Shown: positions 10,800 through 23,072, counted from the stretch's first letter. The stretch is DNA of 64,000 nucleotides from Tomocerus qinae (GCA_020055645.1 CM034546.1:70742001-70806000); one strand, 5' to 3'. Notes: generated by a model not told the origin, from the letters alone. Program-made: numbers and translations.

Positions 10800-12697
10800 T
10801 TAAGAAGAGTGAGTTGTCATATGGGATATAAAATGTCGGGATTTTGAGAATTTCTGACTGCAAATTTGGCAAGAGTATGATCCATTTTGTTTATGGACTT
10901 TTCTTAAATGTGACTTCAGACTTCTAAAATGATTTTGGCAAATCGGACATTGCTCCTTGTCTTGACTGTGAGCTGACTTCATATGTGTAGTTAAACCACA
11001 TGCTTGGAAAAATGTTTTGCTGCAGATATGGCAACAATAAGGTTTGTCCCCCAAATGAGTTTTTGAATGATAGTTAAGGGCGCTTGAATAAAAAAATTTT
11101 TTGGCACAGATTTTGCAGGAATATCGTTTTCCCTCAGTGTGGGTGCTTTTATGCAATTTCAGTGTAGATGACCAAGTAAATGTTTTCCCACAAATGTCAC
11201 ATACATAGGGATTTTCTCCAGCGTGTTTTCGTGCATGTTCTTTCAGACTAACGGGCATCGAAAAAGATTTTTCGCAGACATTGCAAGAATATTTTTTTGC
11301 GGCGGTGTGGATTTTTAAATGGGTTTTTAAACCTTTCTTTGAGAATTTTTTCCCACAAATGTCACATTCGTGTGCTTTCTCTCTATGGGTCTTCATGTGA
11401 TTTCCCAAAAGGAATTTATTTGCAAACAGTTTGTCGCACTTTTGACATTTTACCTCTTTCGAATGAGTTTTTGAATGGTTAAAGAATAAAGTTGAAGTGG
11501 GGAAGGATTGTCCACAGATGTCACAATTTTTGGGATAGATGGCATTTTTATTCCGATTTCTACTTGGTTGGCCAGCGTGAATCTTTTTATGGTGGTATAA
11601 AGAACTGGAATGTAAAATTTTTCCGCAAATTTCGCATGGACTTCGTTCTTCGTTGTCCATGTTAATTTTTGCTTGGATTTTTGTCTTGTCAGGTAGAGAA
11701 AAACATGGTCGACTTTCAGTAGACTTATCTTTAAGTTTTAAATTTTCTTCCAAGTTGGCATTAGCAAATGTTTGTGGGATTTCTCCATGTATTATTTGCT
11801 TGTGCCGTTTTAATTCTTTGGATATTGTAAATTTCTTGCCGCATTTTTCACAGGTATATGGCGTGTTTCCCAATTGAAGTTGTTTTTGATGTTTCAAAGA
11901 ATTGGACTTGCTCAATCCTTGATTCTTCTTCTTCTTTTGACTAGAATTTTGTACTACAGATATGTGTATCCGTTCGTGACATTGAAGCATGATCCTCTTC
12001 GGAAATTTTTTATCGCACACTGTGCAGGTAAATGGAAGAGGTCTGCCGACAGTTTTTGGAATGCTGCTTAATGAGACTGGCAAAGGGTTGATCAAGTCTC
12101 CCTCTGCAATATAAATAAAATGAACTGACATTAACATTTAAATTATTAAATTTTGTCTTTCTTAACAATTTTAAACGTGAAATAATTGGATTCTTTTATA
12201 GTACATGTTAATGTAGTACTAAATACTAAAACTAAAAATATTTTTGCAAAAACAAAAGCATGTACCTACTGAACTGCTACAATTCCAATAGTTTACTATT
12301 TTTTCTCGATCTTGGGTGTGTAAAAAGTTAAACGGTTGATCTCAAAATGCAATAATTTTAACCATGCCATTTTTGTCTAAAAACCACTAAATTTCTAATT
12401 CTTCTAACCAGACTGGTATGAAATAAAGATTTATTGTCGCAATATTACAATTTTTTCCTTTTCCAAGGACCACTGGAATCTTTCGCCATAAAACTACTTT
12501 ATACCTTAATTCTAGATTCTAAATTTTATAATAATAAGTAATATTGCATTGCATATGAAATGACATCAGGTTTAACTTAATATAATATGCTGTTAATGTT
12601 CCATTACAATAACAATACCTGCTACGGTGGCACCTGTTTCGTCAATCTTAATTTCGTCGTCTTTCTCCATTGAATTCAAATCCATCATAATTTCCAT
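10800..12697 (-). CDS. C2H2 zinc-finger protein with twelve fingers, two exons
   Basis: Exon 1 is 12619-12697 (start MEIMMDLNSMEKDDEIKIDE) and exon 2 is 10800-12103. The donor GCAG/GTATTG and acceptor TATTGCAG/AGGG split one GAG codon, giving a 460-residue protein. The open frame at 12104-12137 ahead of exon 2 reads through the intron end and is not coding. Exon 2 encodes twelve C2H2 fingers (C-x2-C-x12-H-x3-5-H) from about residue 48 to the C-terminus, several joined by short TGEKP-like linkers; the eleventh is shorter. A short acidic N-terminus precedes them. It is probably a nuclear DNA-binding transcription factor of the large lineage-specific arthropod class; no KRAB or ZAD domain is visible and targets cannot be predicted. 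Confidence 0.85.
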
Positions 12698-14640
12698 CTT
12701 ATAAGTTTACCTCCTTGTGAAAGGTGTATCAATCAACGATAAAAGAGCGAATCTTGTACTGATTTGGAACTATAAACAACAAAGTAAATTATGGGCTTAT
12801 AGAGTGAAAATATCATCAATTATTGAGTGTACATTTAAACTTACAAACTTACTTTTACATTACAGGAAACCCCGACCGATGAAAGACCATTGCATGATTG
12901 CATCAAAATAAATTATACAGGTAGACTCAATCTAACTTGCTTCCCCACTCTAGTTCTTTTCCTAATAAATGTTCATTTTCAAATCGTCTCCAAACTGTAT
13001 CCTGAAATAAAAAATATCCAATAATTTTTTTACAAAAACTGAAAAATGCAACTAGATTTGGAACTTAGAGGGACCCATATGTTGTACGTTGAAACCAGGT
13101 ACAGCAACAGCATAACAACTCACCTAGTTTGTAATTATTGATAGCCCGGTGTTTCAATGCCTAATCTGTGTATTATATAATCATTATTCTGATGATTAAA
13201 GCTAAAATTTACTCTTCGACAGTTGCAATTTTTTACATTTTCTAAATTTTCTTGGCCTTTTTGAAATGGAGATGTTCAACCGCCTCCAGAATGTCGCCGC
13301 TACAACCATTATATAGCTTTGAGACAGCCGCATTTACCTTTGCCCCATAGCTTTTATAACTATGTAGAAAACGGAGAGCAAATAATCAACTCAATTTTTA
13401 CAAAAAAGAAAATCTACTTTAATACTATTTCCACACCATCTTCATCCACTTTGACATATTTTTGCCATCAACTGTTTGCCATAACATAAATAAGTAGAAA
13501 AACGGGCGAATATAGTAGACGTGACACGTAGCATGAAATATAATAAATTCTACTAATTTAATTATAATAAATACAACCTGAAAACCTTCGATAGGCAACC
13601 TCAAAGTAAGTTTTTAGGTTCCATTCAGTTTCAGTGATCATAATATTATTATCTAATTATGCACCCTTGTAATTATTTCTATTTTCAACTTGGAATACTT
13701 ATTAAAACCTTTTTAAAAATCGAGTTTTTTGATTTTGGAGAATTTCTTCACTTTCAAGCTCATCTCACCCCATATTAGTCAAATGTTATGGATAATATGC
13801 TCCGGCTCCACTCCTCTATCATATTTTATTATTATGATCTGTTTTTTTAATATTTTATTTTACCATAATTATGTACACAATATTATATGGATAGATAGAT
13901 AGATATTTTATTGCGTTTTCAGCGGGCCCATCACACTAATGTATAAAATATGTTATATTGTTTTGCCGTAAACAAATGCGTCTCTTCATTTAAACATGAA
14001 AACTGCATACTGGTTCGATTATGCATAAAAATATAATATAATACATGGTAATTACCTATATCACTATAGCTACCTATATTGGTTTAAAATATGCACCTAC
14101 TCACAGGACATTAACCAAAGAAATTGATATACTATATTGTACTCATGCAAGTATTGGGCCGTTTTAGTTTCACATTAAAGAGTTTAATTCTGTTATATAC
14201 TCATAGCCAAAAAAGCCGGTCTTGATTTACAGCAAACTGGGCAAACTCATCCATATTGACAATAATCACGAAAGTACTTCAACTTAGCTTTCGATTCAAG
14301 GTTTTTGCCAAGGCTTTTAGTGGTTGGGAAATAATAATGATAGATATTTGTAGACAATGACTATACACTTATATGCTTCCCTTCTAGTTATTACTTATTA
14401 CATTTATACCTTTATTCTGTTTTTACAATCGTGCTCTTCATTCTATACACATAATATCCTTTATAGCTTTTTTACTTGAAGTATATGCAAATGTGACTCC
14501 TCCAGTATACAGTACATAACATACAAATACATGATGCATGCATGTATAATATCCTCAGCCAACGAAGTTTGAGTTTAGTGAGACAGAATAGTAAATGTAC
14601 GAATACATGATAAACATTCGAGTTTCGGTATTATGTATGT
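12698..14640. other. Intergenic; contains a retroelement 3' tail
   Basis: Mostly AT-rich and unrecognised. Around 13886-13955, read on the minus strand, are GATGGGCCCGCTG, then CGCAATAAA, then an ATCT microsatellite (GATA on the plus strand). The same layout recurs at 50212-50271 with a TAC microsatellite, so this is probably the 3' end of a non-LTR retrotransposon or SINE family with a microsatellite tail. Confidence 0.35.
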
Positions 14641-15567
14641 AAGAGTTCGGTCGGGAAATCAGCTGTGTTTACAACCTCTCCCTCCTTGTTCCATTACTGA
14701 AAGGTAAGTGTAAAATATTACAATTACTAACTAGTCGCTTAATTGTCAATGAAATAAATTATTTTCCTATTTTTTGTTTGATTAGACTTATCTGTACACC
14801 AGTGTGGGTGTATTGCAGGTGCTGGAGACTTGACTGACACTTGAGTCTTACATACATCCGTAGTTCAATACAAAATATACAGTCAATAGTATATAGTCTC
14901 AGTTTCATCTGTTGCCGTTTCCTTGTCTCATATTTTCTGGTATGTATATACTATACGATCTTAACTCTACAATAGAAAATAATAGTATAAACTGGTAAGT
15001 AATAATTAATAGTGGTGCAACGTGCAACTTCAAATCGATTAAATTATAAAAAAACAAATAGCCATTATACTTATAAAAATCCGTTTAATACTGGAACTAG
15101 GCTGATGGTACTTATCGAATAGCGTGTAAGCCAAAATCAAAAATAAATCAATATTAAAACAAAATGTTGACAAAGTTGGGAGTGTTAGAGTTAAAGTCTC
15201 AGATGCCACATTTTTTGTAACTAAATCCAATAATCCAGCGCCTCAGGGAAAATTTTAAGTATTTCAGACTTTTAAATTCTCAAGAGAAATTTCAAGAGTT
15301 TTTTCAGCTCATACTATGTATTTTTACATCTACATATTTTTTCGGAATTTTGCAATATAGTCCCACTAACTTAGGATACTTAACTTAACTATTAATACAA
15401 TTTGATTTTGATGTAGAATTGTAGATTAATTAACTGTTTTAACAACCAACTTATTTATTAAGCTTATAATTTTATTATAAATGGTATACCTATAATATTT
15501 GAAACAAATAAGCTAATTTGAGCATTTTTAATTCAAGTTCAGAGTTTAGCAGATTACCCTTTCGAAG
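14641..15567 (+). promoter_or_regulatory. Possible noncoding first exon and intron of the HTATIP2-like gene
   Basis: A strong donor (CTGAAAG/GTAAGTG, intron from 14704) and an acceptor ending TTTAGCAG at 15552, 15 bases before the ATG, would give an 850-base intron in the 5' leader. A second donor-like GTATGT lies near 14940. No TATA box is obvious. Confidence 0.3.
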
Positions 15568-16293
15568 ATGTCAGCAAAAATAAAGCCTCTGAGTGCCTTT
15601 GTGATGGGATCAACGGGAACTGTTGGAAAAGCCATTGTTAAAGCTCTTATTGACAACCCTGGATTTAGTAAGGTGACACTTATCGGTCGTCGTCAGCTTG
15701 AGCTGCCGACGGATTCGGAAAAGCCTGGCTATGCTAAAATCGATCAGAAAGTAATTGACTTTGATGACGAGTCGAGTTACGCGGATTGTTTTCAAGGCTA
15801 CGACGTTGGATTCTGTGCTCTGGGAATATCCAGCGTTGGACTGACCAACGAGGAGTACTACAAAATCACTCATGATTATGTCGTTGGACCTGCCAAATTG
15901 GCCCAGGCTGGAGGCTGTCGACATTTTCACTTTGTATCTGGAAAATCAACATCCAAGACTTCGGTGTTCAACTGGGCCAGGGTGAAGGCGGAAGTGGAAG
16001 AAGAACTTTCTCAAATGGGATTCGAGAAACTGTCCTGCTACAGACCAGCTGGGATCATCAAAGACAAAAACGAAGTTACAACAACCAAAGAAAAAGCTGG
16101 GATATGTGCTTTCAAAATACTCGACCCTTTTCAACTCATGAGCGTCGATTCCCTTGTTCTAGGGAAAATGATTGTGGACAACACATTCTTTGGGTCTGGC
16201 GAAAAGGTTGAAATCCTAGAGAATTGTGCCATACAGCACTTGGCTAAGGAATTCAATAAAAATCAAAGCCCTTGTATGAGAGGCTCTGAATAA
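15568..16293 (+). CDS. HTATIP2 (TIP30/CC3)-like atypical short-chain dehydrogenase
   Basis: The 241-residue length is typical of HTATIP2. The N-terminus has the Rossmann NAD(P)-binding loop GSTGTVG (14-20), then VTLIGRR (36-42). CALGISSVG, HFHFVSGKS and the C-terminal VEILENCAIQHLAKEF all match the family. In vertebrates HTATIP2 is a cytosolic/nuclear envelope NADP-binding protein linked to nuclear import and apoptosis; a metabolic substrate is not established. The position of the catalytic tyrosine of the YxxxK motif reads WARVK (W136, K140), so classical dehydrogenase chemistry may be absent. Coding sequence is a single exon; a 5' noncoding exon is possible. The neighbouring genes give no functional hint. 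Confidence 0.85.
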   Translation: MSAKIKPLSAFVMGSTGTVGKAIVKALIDNPGFSKVTLIGRRQLELPTDSEKPGYAKIDQKVIDFDDESSYADCFQGYDVGFCALGISSVGLTNEEYYKITHDYVVGPAKLAQAGGCRHFHFVSGKSTSKTSVFNWARVKAEVEEELSQMGFEKLSCYRPAGIIKDKNEVTTTKEKAGICAFKILDPFQLMSVDSLVLGKMIVDNTFFGSGEKVEILENCAIQHLAKEFNKNQSPCMRGSE

Positions 16294-17275
16294 TTCTTGC
16301 ACTCAAATTAAGTAAATCAGTATTTTATTTTCACTTCCGTTTTTGTGTACACAAATACTTATATTAGAAATATGTAATTACCGATTGTGTATTATTTATA
16401 ATTGTGGAACTGAAACTATGGGCATAGTTAAAAGTTAACTTCAATAATTTCTTGCATTAATAATTTTTAAAAAATAAATATGTACTTAATTATTAGCTTT
16501 AAATGAAAACCCCACTTAACGTTTTGATTTTAATTATTAATGTACACTGATACAACAAGGTTAGGTTTAGGTAATCGCTTCCTAAACTTAAAATAACGCC
16601 ATCCTTTCCAATATTCAATATGTGCAATGTGCAAATAGTACAATAACTATGTACCACTTCTAGACAGTAGACAACGTTTTGTCTTTGTCTTACCCAAGTT
16701 AGCTAGCAGAGTTTTGAAAATAACTATTGAGTGTCACATTCTACAACTATATATTAAATATCCATTATTTGTGGTTTTTTAATGTAAATCTAGTACTATC
16801 TACGTTATCTACTTAATAATATTAATTAATATTATAAATGTTGTGATGAAGATGGTCGTGTGATGCTAAATTAAATGTTTAATAAAGTGTGGTTAGGTTA
16901 CTAAACAAAATTATAGTATAATATTATTTTTCATATAAAGGTCATAATAACACACAAAAGTACTTTTTCGCTACTGGACACAACCCTTACATAGCTGTAG
17001 GGAGAGAACCACACCACTATCTTGCACAGAGCTTACCTACATTTCCGGTTCTTATTCCAAATGAACTCGAAATAAACCATTTTAAGGCGTCATTTATTAA
17101 AAAATAAGCAGACAAAAAATATACATAATATTGTTATCTAAAAGGTGAAGTACTTTTTAGACGATATTCCACTTCATTCCCGTTTTAGATTCTCCAACAA
17201 ACATCTAGAAAATTTTTTGTCTCTTTAATTTTCTAATTACGCTAATAGTTCAAAAGCCCTTGAAAATTGAAAATT
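16294..17275. other. 3' flank and intergenic
   Basis: An AATAAA lies near 16474, about 180 bases after the HTATIP2-like stop. The rest is AT-rich with no recognised gene; the repeat mosaic starts at about 17276. Confidence 0.3.
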
Positions 17276-18485
17276 ATCGCAATTTCAATGTAAATGGCCA
17301 AATTATAAATATAATGAAATAATGAAATCCTTGAGCGCACTGAAACCCTGAAAAATTTGCATACAAAATGTAGATTTGCTTCTGTTATGAAATGAATAAT
17401 AAGAAGTCGTAGCCACTACACTGAGTGCACAATGCACAATGTATATTTTTTGATGCGCACTGGCATGGCATGGCAAAAAGTTATTCTGCTTCGGACGTGT
17501 TGGAAGTTGGAATTTGCCACATTATGGGCGTTATTGTAAGTATGATTTAATTGCATTAGATTGTCCCTGGCTGCATTTTAGAATTGGGGCAAATAAACAC
17601 ACAGAAGTACAAACAAACCTACGGAATTAGACTTTAGCCGTTTATTTATAAGGATAGGATTATTGAATTACTAGCCGGACACAGGACCTAGGCCCTGTTA
17701 TAAATAATGCTATTCCGGGGGCAATATTGTACCACGAGAAGAAAGTGGGTCGGTGTCGGAGGATTTAAAAACAAACATACCTACGGAATTGTTAATACAT
17801 GCCTAATCATTTTGAAATTCAGCATTAGTACTGGGAGCCTAGTCATGTCTATAATATAAACGTAATCGGAATGTTTGTGTGTACGGATGTTTGTATGTAC
17901 GCCATATATATAAAAACTACAATATAAATAATCTATATACAGCATTGTCTGTACCGTCAATGTTAAAAAGTTATCGTTCTTGTGATTGGAGGCAGTCATG
18001 AGCGGAGTCCTTTTCCGCAATCTTTTAAACTGAACTGCAATATATTTACATACAGTGACTAAAACTCCATCTTCATATGAGCATTTAAATTTTTTAGCCA
18101 TGTCATATGATTTTGATGGTAGTTTTCTCAATGCTTCATATAGATTATTTAAATAGTTTATCCTTATAAATAAACGGCTTAAGTCTAATTCCGTAGGTTT
18201 GTTTGTACTCCCGTGTGTTGATTTGCCGTAATTCTAAAACGCAGCCAAGCACATAATAACGTACATAACGAAGCAAATTCCAACACGTCCAAAGGAGAAC
18301 AATTTGGAGGCAGTACGGAATTATGCACAGCACGGTATATAGTCTCCCACGGCTTACAAGGCACAAAAAATTTCATAACAGGAACAATGCATGCATTCTG
18401 TATGAAAATTTTTCCAGCTTTCAGTGCGCTCAAGGTTTCTATTACTTCATGTGCGGGGAAATTTAATTTGGCCATTTACATTGAT
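17276..18485. repeat. Inverted pair of a repeat that recurs at 59,225
   Basis: About 360 bases at 17276-17660 (plus) recur inverted at 18131-18485 and again in plus orientation at 59222-59563. Shared landmarks are AATGGCCAAATT, CCTTGAGCGCACTGAAA, GGACGTGTTGGAA and GGCAAAT-AACACACG-AGTACAAAC. The copy at 18185-18475 (minus) keeps a 96-codon frame beginning MAKLNFPAHEVIETLSALKA; the other two copies have lost it. The frame could be a transposon exon; no family was recognised. Confidence 0.55.
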
Positions 18486-19337
18486 GTTTTGAATTTTGAA
18501 TTGGTTTAATAAAAGTTAGATTCCCAAAAATGTAAATTCTGTAAAGCTAATTTTGCACCGTTTAAATAAGGCAGTGGTGCAGATTTCAAAAGACTGTTTT
18601 TGCCACAAATAGGGACGCTGCTAGGTAACGAGCAAAAATTATCATAGAAGGTGAATGGGAATGGCGAAAATTCGTACTTTTTTGGGAAAGTCCTAATAGA
18701 TCTGAGATTACTGATCCTACACCCATGTATAGTAAGTGTAAAAAAGATTCTTCAAAACTTATTCTAGAGGTTATACTTTAAAAAACTTCACATTTTTGTC
18801 TCTGGCTTGAAGATATGATCGTTTGAAACTTGAAATTGATACATAACCCTGTATTTGCATTTTGTGATCCGTGTATCTTCCAATCAAAGACAAAATTATG
18901 AAATTTTAAAAATATAACCTCTAGAATAAGTTCCGATGAATCTTTATTGAATTTACTTTATGGGTGTTGGATCAGTAGTCTCGGATCCTTTAGCACTTTC
19001 CCAAAAAAAGTTAATGAGGAATATGAGAGATTAGTCAAGAGCGATCATTTACGTTTGTATGCACCAGGACTTCAAGCTCGCGGTACCTCAGATTTGGAAA
19101 TGTCTGATGATCATCAACATACATGTAAAAATTGTGTGCAACTCTTGGAATTCTGTCTAAAGTTCTTACCCGATTTTTCTTGTGTGGTACATTTTTGGAA
19201 TCCTGAATATAATGTCGACCATCACAATGTATAAAATATACGATATACATTAATGGTATATAATAGTATGCTCAATGAGTTCCTCCAATAGTCAAAAAAT
19301 ATTCTAAAATTTCATCTTACTACTACCTACGGTAAGT

Positions 19338-19512
19338 AGGCATCGAAAAAATTTCAATTTCCAGTGTAACAAGCCCCGCCCACTGGCTAATTTCATCACT
19401 TTAGCTCCGCCAATTAGCCGCGCCCCCGAATGGATCTTGACATTCTATTCGCTGAGAACAAGTAACCTCCTCCTACTTTGGGGGGCGGGGCGAGGGCCGA
19501 TTTTCGATGCCT
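19338..19512. mobile_element. Short MITE with GC-rich core (left-arm copy)
   Basis: Inverted ends AGGCATCGAAAA and TTTTCGATGCCT enclose a GC-rich core with CCGCCC boxes, unusual in this AT-rich region. The right-arm copy at 58051-58223 keeps a nearly perfect 8-bp target duplication (ATTGACTC and ATTGACCC), which fixes the element ends. Confidence 0.6.
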
Positions 19513-19889
19513 GAGTCAATATTTTTGTATTAAAATGGCATACTGGCGATCGGTAACATACTCTGGCCACCCACTAGGGTCACATTCTTAACCTGGTGTA
19601 TAAGGTAATACGTTATTTTGAGAGGGGCGCTGCACTCCTTTTCCCACTGTTCACGTCCAAGCACGCACTCACGTTCAAATTTTACTCTTTTTCGAGTACA
19701 GAAGTAGAGAACAAAACCTACAGCAAGCCGTAACAGAAGCTCGCCCGAGTAAAGGCGCCCATATGCACATTTTTGGTAGAATAATAGTAGAAATAGGTCT
19801 ATTTTGATTAACAAGCACGTATCCAGTAGAGGGTGGAGGGGGGCGCAGCGCCGCCCTAAAAAGAGGATTTTTCCAAAAAAGGCCAAAAA

Positions 19890-20261
19890 TTGAAAAAAAG
19901 TTCCACTCCTGGAAACTTTGAAACTAATAAAGGTGATAATTCAAAGCCACCCTCTATGAGTGTAGTCTGCAGTTGGATCGTTGAAGCCTGGTATTCCTTA
20001 ACAGCAGACGTTGTTAAAAAATCCTTCTTCTCTTGTGGAATTCTAAATGCCACGGATGGAAGCCAGGACAATTTAATAACGGCCTTCAAACCAGGCAAGG
20101 ATTGTAATAAAGGGCGAGAAATGCTACAGCGGCAGTACATGCAAATAGAACAACCCTTAATTCATGAGGACGATATTTTATTGTCTTCGAACGAAGAAGA
20201 CATGGACCTCGATTTAATCGTTCGGATAAATATATCCCTGTCTTCAGATGATGACCTCTAA
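19890..20261 (+). pseudogene. Fragment of a pogo/Tigger-like transposase C-terminus
   Basis: The frame encodes SMSVVCSWIVEAWYSLTADV followed by VKKSFFSCGILNATDGSQDN and an acidic tail ending SSDDDL. The pattern W-x-x-x-W then V-x-KSF-x-x-CGI-x-NA-x-DG-x-x-D is the usual end of pogo/Tigger (CENP-B-like) transposases. The DDE catalytic core is missing upstream, so it is an insertion relic. It is absent from the right inverted arm. Confidence 0.6.
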
Positions 20262-20445
20262 ATAATTTTTTATAATACATTTTATCCCATGTATTGAAAA
20301 TAAAATAAATATTGACTTAATGAAAAATAATTCCGCGTTCCGATATTTTTGGCCTTTTCAGGAATTTTTTAATGTGCTTGAAACAATAATTCCGCGCGGA
20401 ATTATTTCGATTATTACGGTATCTGAAAGACTACCTATCGTACAA

Positions 20446-20661
20446 TATTGCCCCGGAATACACACTAGCTTTATTTATAACAGGACTTGGGTCCTGTGAC
20501 CGGTACATTATATTAGTGATGAACTCAATTGAATGCCGGTGCAATAGGCCTACTAAAAACCATAATTCTTACAAAATTGTTTGTAGATGCACTAGCCCCA
20601 TGTACTACAGGACCTGGGTCCTGTGACCGCCTAGTAATATATAAAAGCATAATAAATAAGA
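20446..20661. repeat. Repeat with two hairpin-forming ACAGGACC-GGTCCTGT motifs
   Basis: Contains ACAGGACTTGGGTCCTGT and ACAGGACCTGGGTCCTGT, each able to fold on itself, about 120 bases apart. The whole block recurs inverted at 56610-56815, and a partial copy lies at 17671-17745. It forms the outer end of both long inverted arms. Confidence 0.55.
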
Positions 20662-20681
20662 TATAAGTCCTAAACATACAA

Positions 20682-21098
20682 ATTTGAGACGAGTGACCAG
20701 ACTACCACATATATATGTCCAGTAGATGATTTGGAAAGGACCTTAAAAATATGTAATTGAGGCTGGTACACATAATTGTTCACTAAAACGGAAAGGAAAG
20801 CTGCAACAAAATTTCAACAAAACAACAAACCTATAATCATTAATTAAAACACACACATGCATTTCTTTGAAATTTGTGCAGTGCATTGTTTAAGAAAGAT
20901 GTAGCCGTGGGAGATTATAAAAAAAGTTTTATCTATACCATAATTATATCCACTAATCTCTTGTTTGTATTACATTATAAATACAAATGCACTTTCCGAC
21001 AGCTATTTAGTTCATCGTTATTCATTATACATAGTTCTACCATAGATTACAATCTCAAAAGGCATACCGTCTCAATTGAAATAAATAGATTTTTCAAG
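20682..21098 (+). repeat. 5' leader of the CFA gene, part of a segmental duplication (copy A)
   Basis: From ACAAATTTGAGACGAGTGAC on, this matches 46078-46509 almost base for base, including the ATG-rich leader. In copy A a 4-base deletion (ATTTGTGC against ATTACATTGTGC in copy B) closes an upstream frame that in copy B is open from the ATG at 46264. The leader is therefore probably not coding in copy A. Confidence 0.6.
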
Positions 21099-22705
21099 AT
21101 GTTTTTCTTTTCTTCAACATTTTTCATTGTATATCAATTCATTGAAGCATTTTATCTACAGGTCAAATATCATATTTACAGATTCTTTCCTCCTGTAGTA
21201 GAATACGTTGTCAAAAGACGATTGGCAAGAATTAATACACTAAACGTGCTAGATAAAGAAAATCCATGGGGCCTAGAAATTTTTGACAAGAGTAAAGTTT
21301 TTGCAAGAATCGGTGCTTTTTCCTCGCTGGGAGTGGGAGAGGCATATATGGATAAGATCCTCGATTGCAAAGATCTGGTGGGACTTGTTGTGCAGTTTTC
21401 CACTGGCGATAACTATAAGCTATTTAATGGGTCTGGTTTCAGCCTACAGAAATATTTCAACTTACAAACAAAGAACCGAGCATGGGAAGTTGGGAAAAAG
21501 CATTACGATCTCGGTATGTGCAGTAAATATGTTCTGTTCTCTATGAGAAACTGAAGCGACTGTTTGATTATCATTGAGTTATGCCTTTCAACAGGGATGG
21601 CAGAAACAGTCAAACTTACATTTCTAGGAAACTTCCAAAAACTTGCCTATATATTAGTCAATGGTGGGTACTTGAGGTACGGAGAACGGGCGTGCCTTTG
21701 GATTTATCTGACCCATTAGCGAGATCTGCTTATTTCAAAATAAACTTATTGCTCTAAGCTTATTGCTTATTAAATAAGCTTATTGCTTCTAAGATAATAA
21801 TCTTAGAAGCAATAACTTTTTGCGCAGGAACCGCCATGAAGCAAAATTAGCCTCAACCATTTTTAAAAGCTCAGACTAAGAAATAACTGCCTTAAAGTAC
21901 TCTTCTATTTTATTCAGGTAACGACTTATTCGAGGCGATGTTGGATCCTTGGATGCAATACACTTGCGGGTACTGGAGAGATGCGACCAATTTACAAGAA
22001 GCACAAATTGCCAAAATGGATTTGATTGCAAGGAAACTGATGTTGAAGCCGGGAATGAAGATTCTTGATATTGGGTGCGGCTATGGCAGTTTGGCCAAAT
22101 ATTTAGCTGAAAAGTATAACGTACGAGTAGTTGGTGTCACAATTTCTGAAGAACAGGTCAAATATGCCAAAAAACATTTTGTACATCCTGACGTGGATAT
22201 CCTCCTAATGGACTACAGGGACGTGAATGAAGTATTTGACAGAGTTGTGTCAGTGGGAATGTTTGAACATGTTGGCCATGCCAATTATTCAACATTTTTT
22301 AAAACGGTACGCAAATGTCTAAAAGATAATGGAATATTTCTTTTGCACACTATAGGCATTTGTGACAGAGATCTGATTAATATCGAACCTTTTACACATA
22401 AATACATTTTCCCAAACGGTATATTGCCCCGACAAAACGAAATCGTTAACTACTTTCACGGTCATTTTTACCTTGAAGATTGGCATAACTTTGGTTATGA
22501 CTACAGCAAGACTCTTAAGGCATGGGAGAGTAATTTTCGAGAGGCGTGGCCCCGACTTCAATCTGCTTACGATGAAAGAATTTTTAGAATGTGGATATTT
22601 TATCTTTGCTCGGCAAATGCTTTTTTCATAACAAGAAAATTTAATTTGTATCAAATTGTTTTAACAAAAAAAGGTATGAAAGGAGGATACACATTTGTTC
22701 GATAA
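21099..22705 (+). CDS. Cyclopropane-fatty-acyl-phospholipid (CFA) synthase, two exons
   Basis: Exons 21099-21513 and 21918-22705 join (CTCG/GTATGT and TTTATTCAG/GTAA) in HYDLGNDLFEAMLDPWMQYT, giving 400 residues against 382 in E. coli Cfa. The enzyme transfers a methylene from S-adenosylmethionine to the double bond of an unsaturated phospholipid acyl chain. Motif I ILDIGCGYG is at 187-195; residues matching the bacterial active site are present: C155 (YTCGYW), E255 (GMFEHVG), H282 (LLHTIG) and Y334 (FGYDY). N-terminal residues 3-20 are hydrophobic and could anchor it in a membrane, unlike the bacterial form. All signature residues are intact, so activity is likely. The phase-1 intron excludes bacterial contamination. 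CFA synthases are rare in animals; horizontal origin is inferred. A broken copy lies at 46510. Confidence 0.85.
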
Positions 22706-22927
22706 AATAATTTGGGAAGTAATGCCCAGCAGCCTGTCATTATCATTATGTGAATTTTATGGAACAATCGCTAATTGTCATAATATTGCATTTTTTGTTG
22801 GACTGCGACCCGCTTGAAAATACTGGAAATGAAACGTAATATATGCTCTAAAAGCTGATATTTAAATAAAGAATCCCTAATACTAATAACCTAGTAAATA
22901 TAGCCAATGGTCAAAGATATATATATA

Positions 22928-23072
22928 GCGTCTGCTTAATATTACAACGTAACAAGCCATTTTATCATGGCTGCGACAATAACAAACATATCTCTTGATA
23001 CAATTGTTTGTTACATTGTCTCAGCTTAGCCATGATAAAATGGCTTGTTACGTTGTAATATTAAGCAGACGA
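22928..23072. mobile_element. Tc1/mariner-type MITE, 145 bp (copy 1)
   Basis: About 44-base near-perfect terminal inverted repeats (CGTCTGCTTAATATTACAAC inward) with a flanking TA on each side, plus an inner inverted repeat around GACAATGTAACAAAC. A close copy lies at 29845-29987. The element is absent after the paralogous CFA copy near 48220. Confidence 0.8.

Larger units (their letters stand above)
17660..20661. repeat. Left arm of a long, diverged inverted repeat (partner 56,610-59,563)
   Basis: Reading 18160-20661 forward gives the same order of blocks as 56610-59563 read backward: the 59.2-kb repeat, a block with GTTTTTGCCACAAAT, one with ACGTTTGTATGCACC, a GC-box MITE, a block with ACTCTTTTTCGAGTACAG, and a terminal block with GTCCTGTGACCGCCTAGTA. 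Arms differ by indels and nested insertions: a 211-bp MITE only in the right arm, a pogo-like fragment only in the left. The left arm abuts the 5' end of the CFA duplication at about 20682. Confidence 0.6.

Noticed and set aside
20874-21098. N-terminal extension of the CFA protein
   Set aside because: The frame begins with TTG, not ATG, in copy A. The only upstream ATG is put out of frame by a 4-base deletion relative to copy B, so the ATG at 21099 is preferred.
21099-22705. CFA gene as bacterial contamination
   Set aside because: It has a spliceosomal intron with correct phase, AT-rich neighbours, a pseudogene copy with the same intron nearby, and is embedded in duplicated animal DNA.
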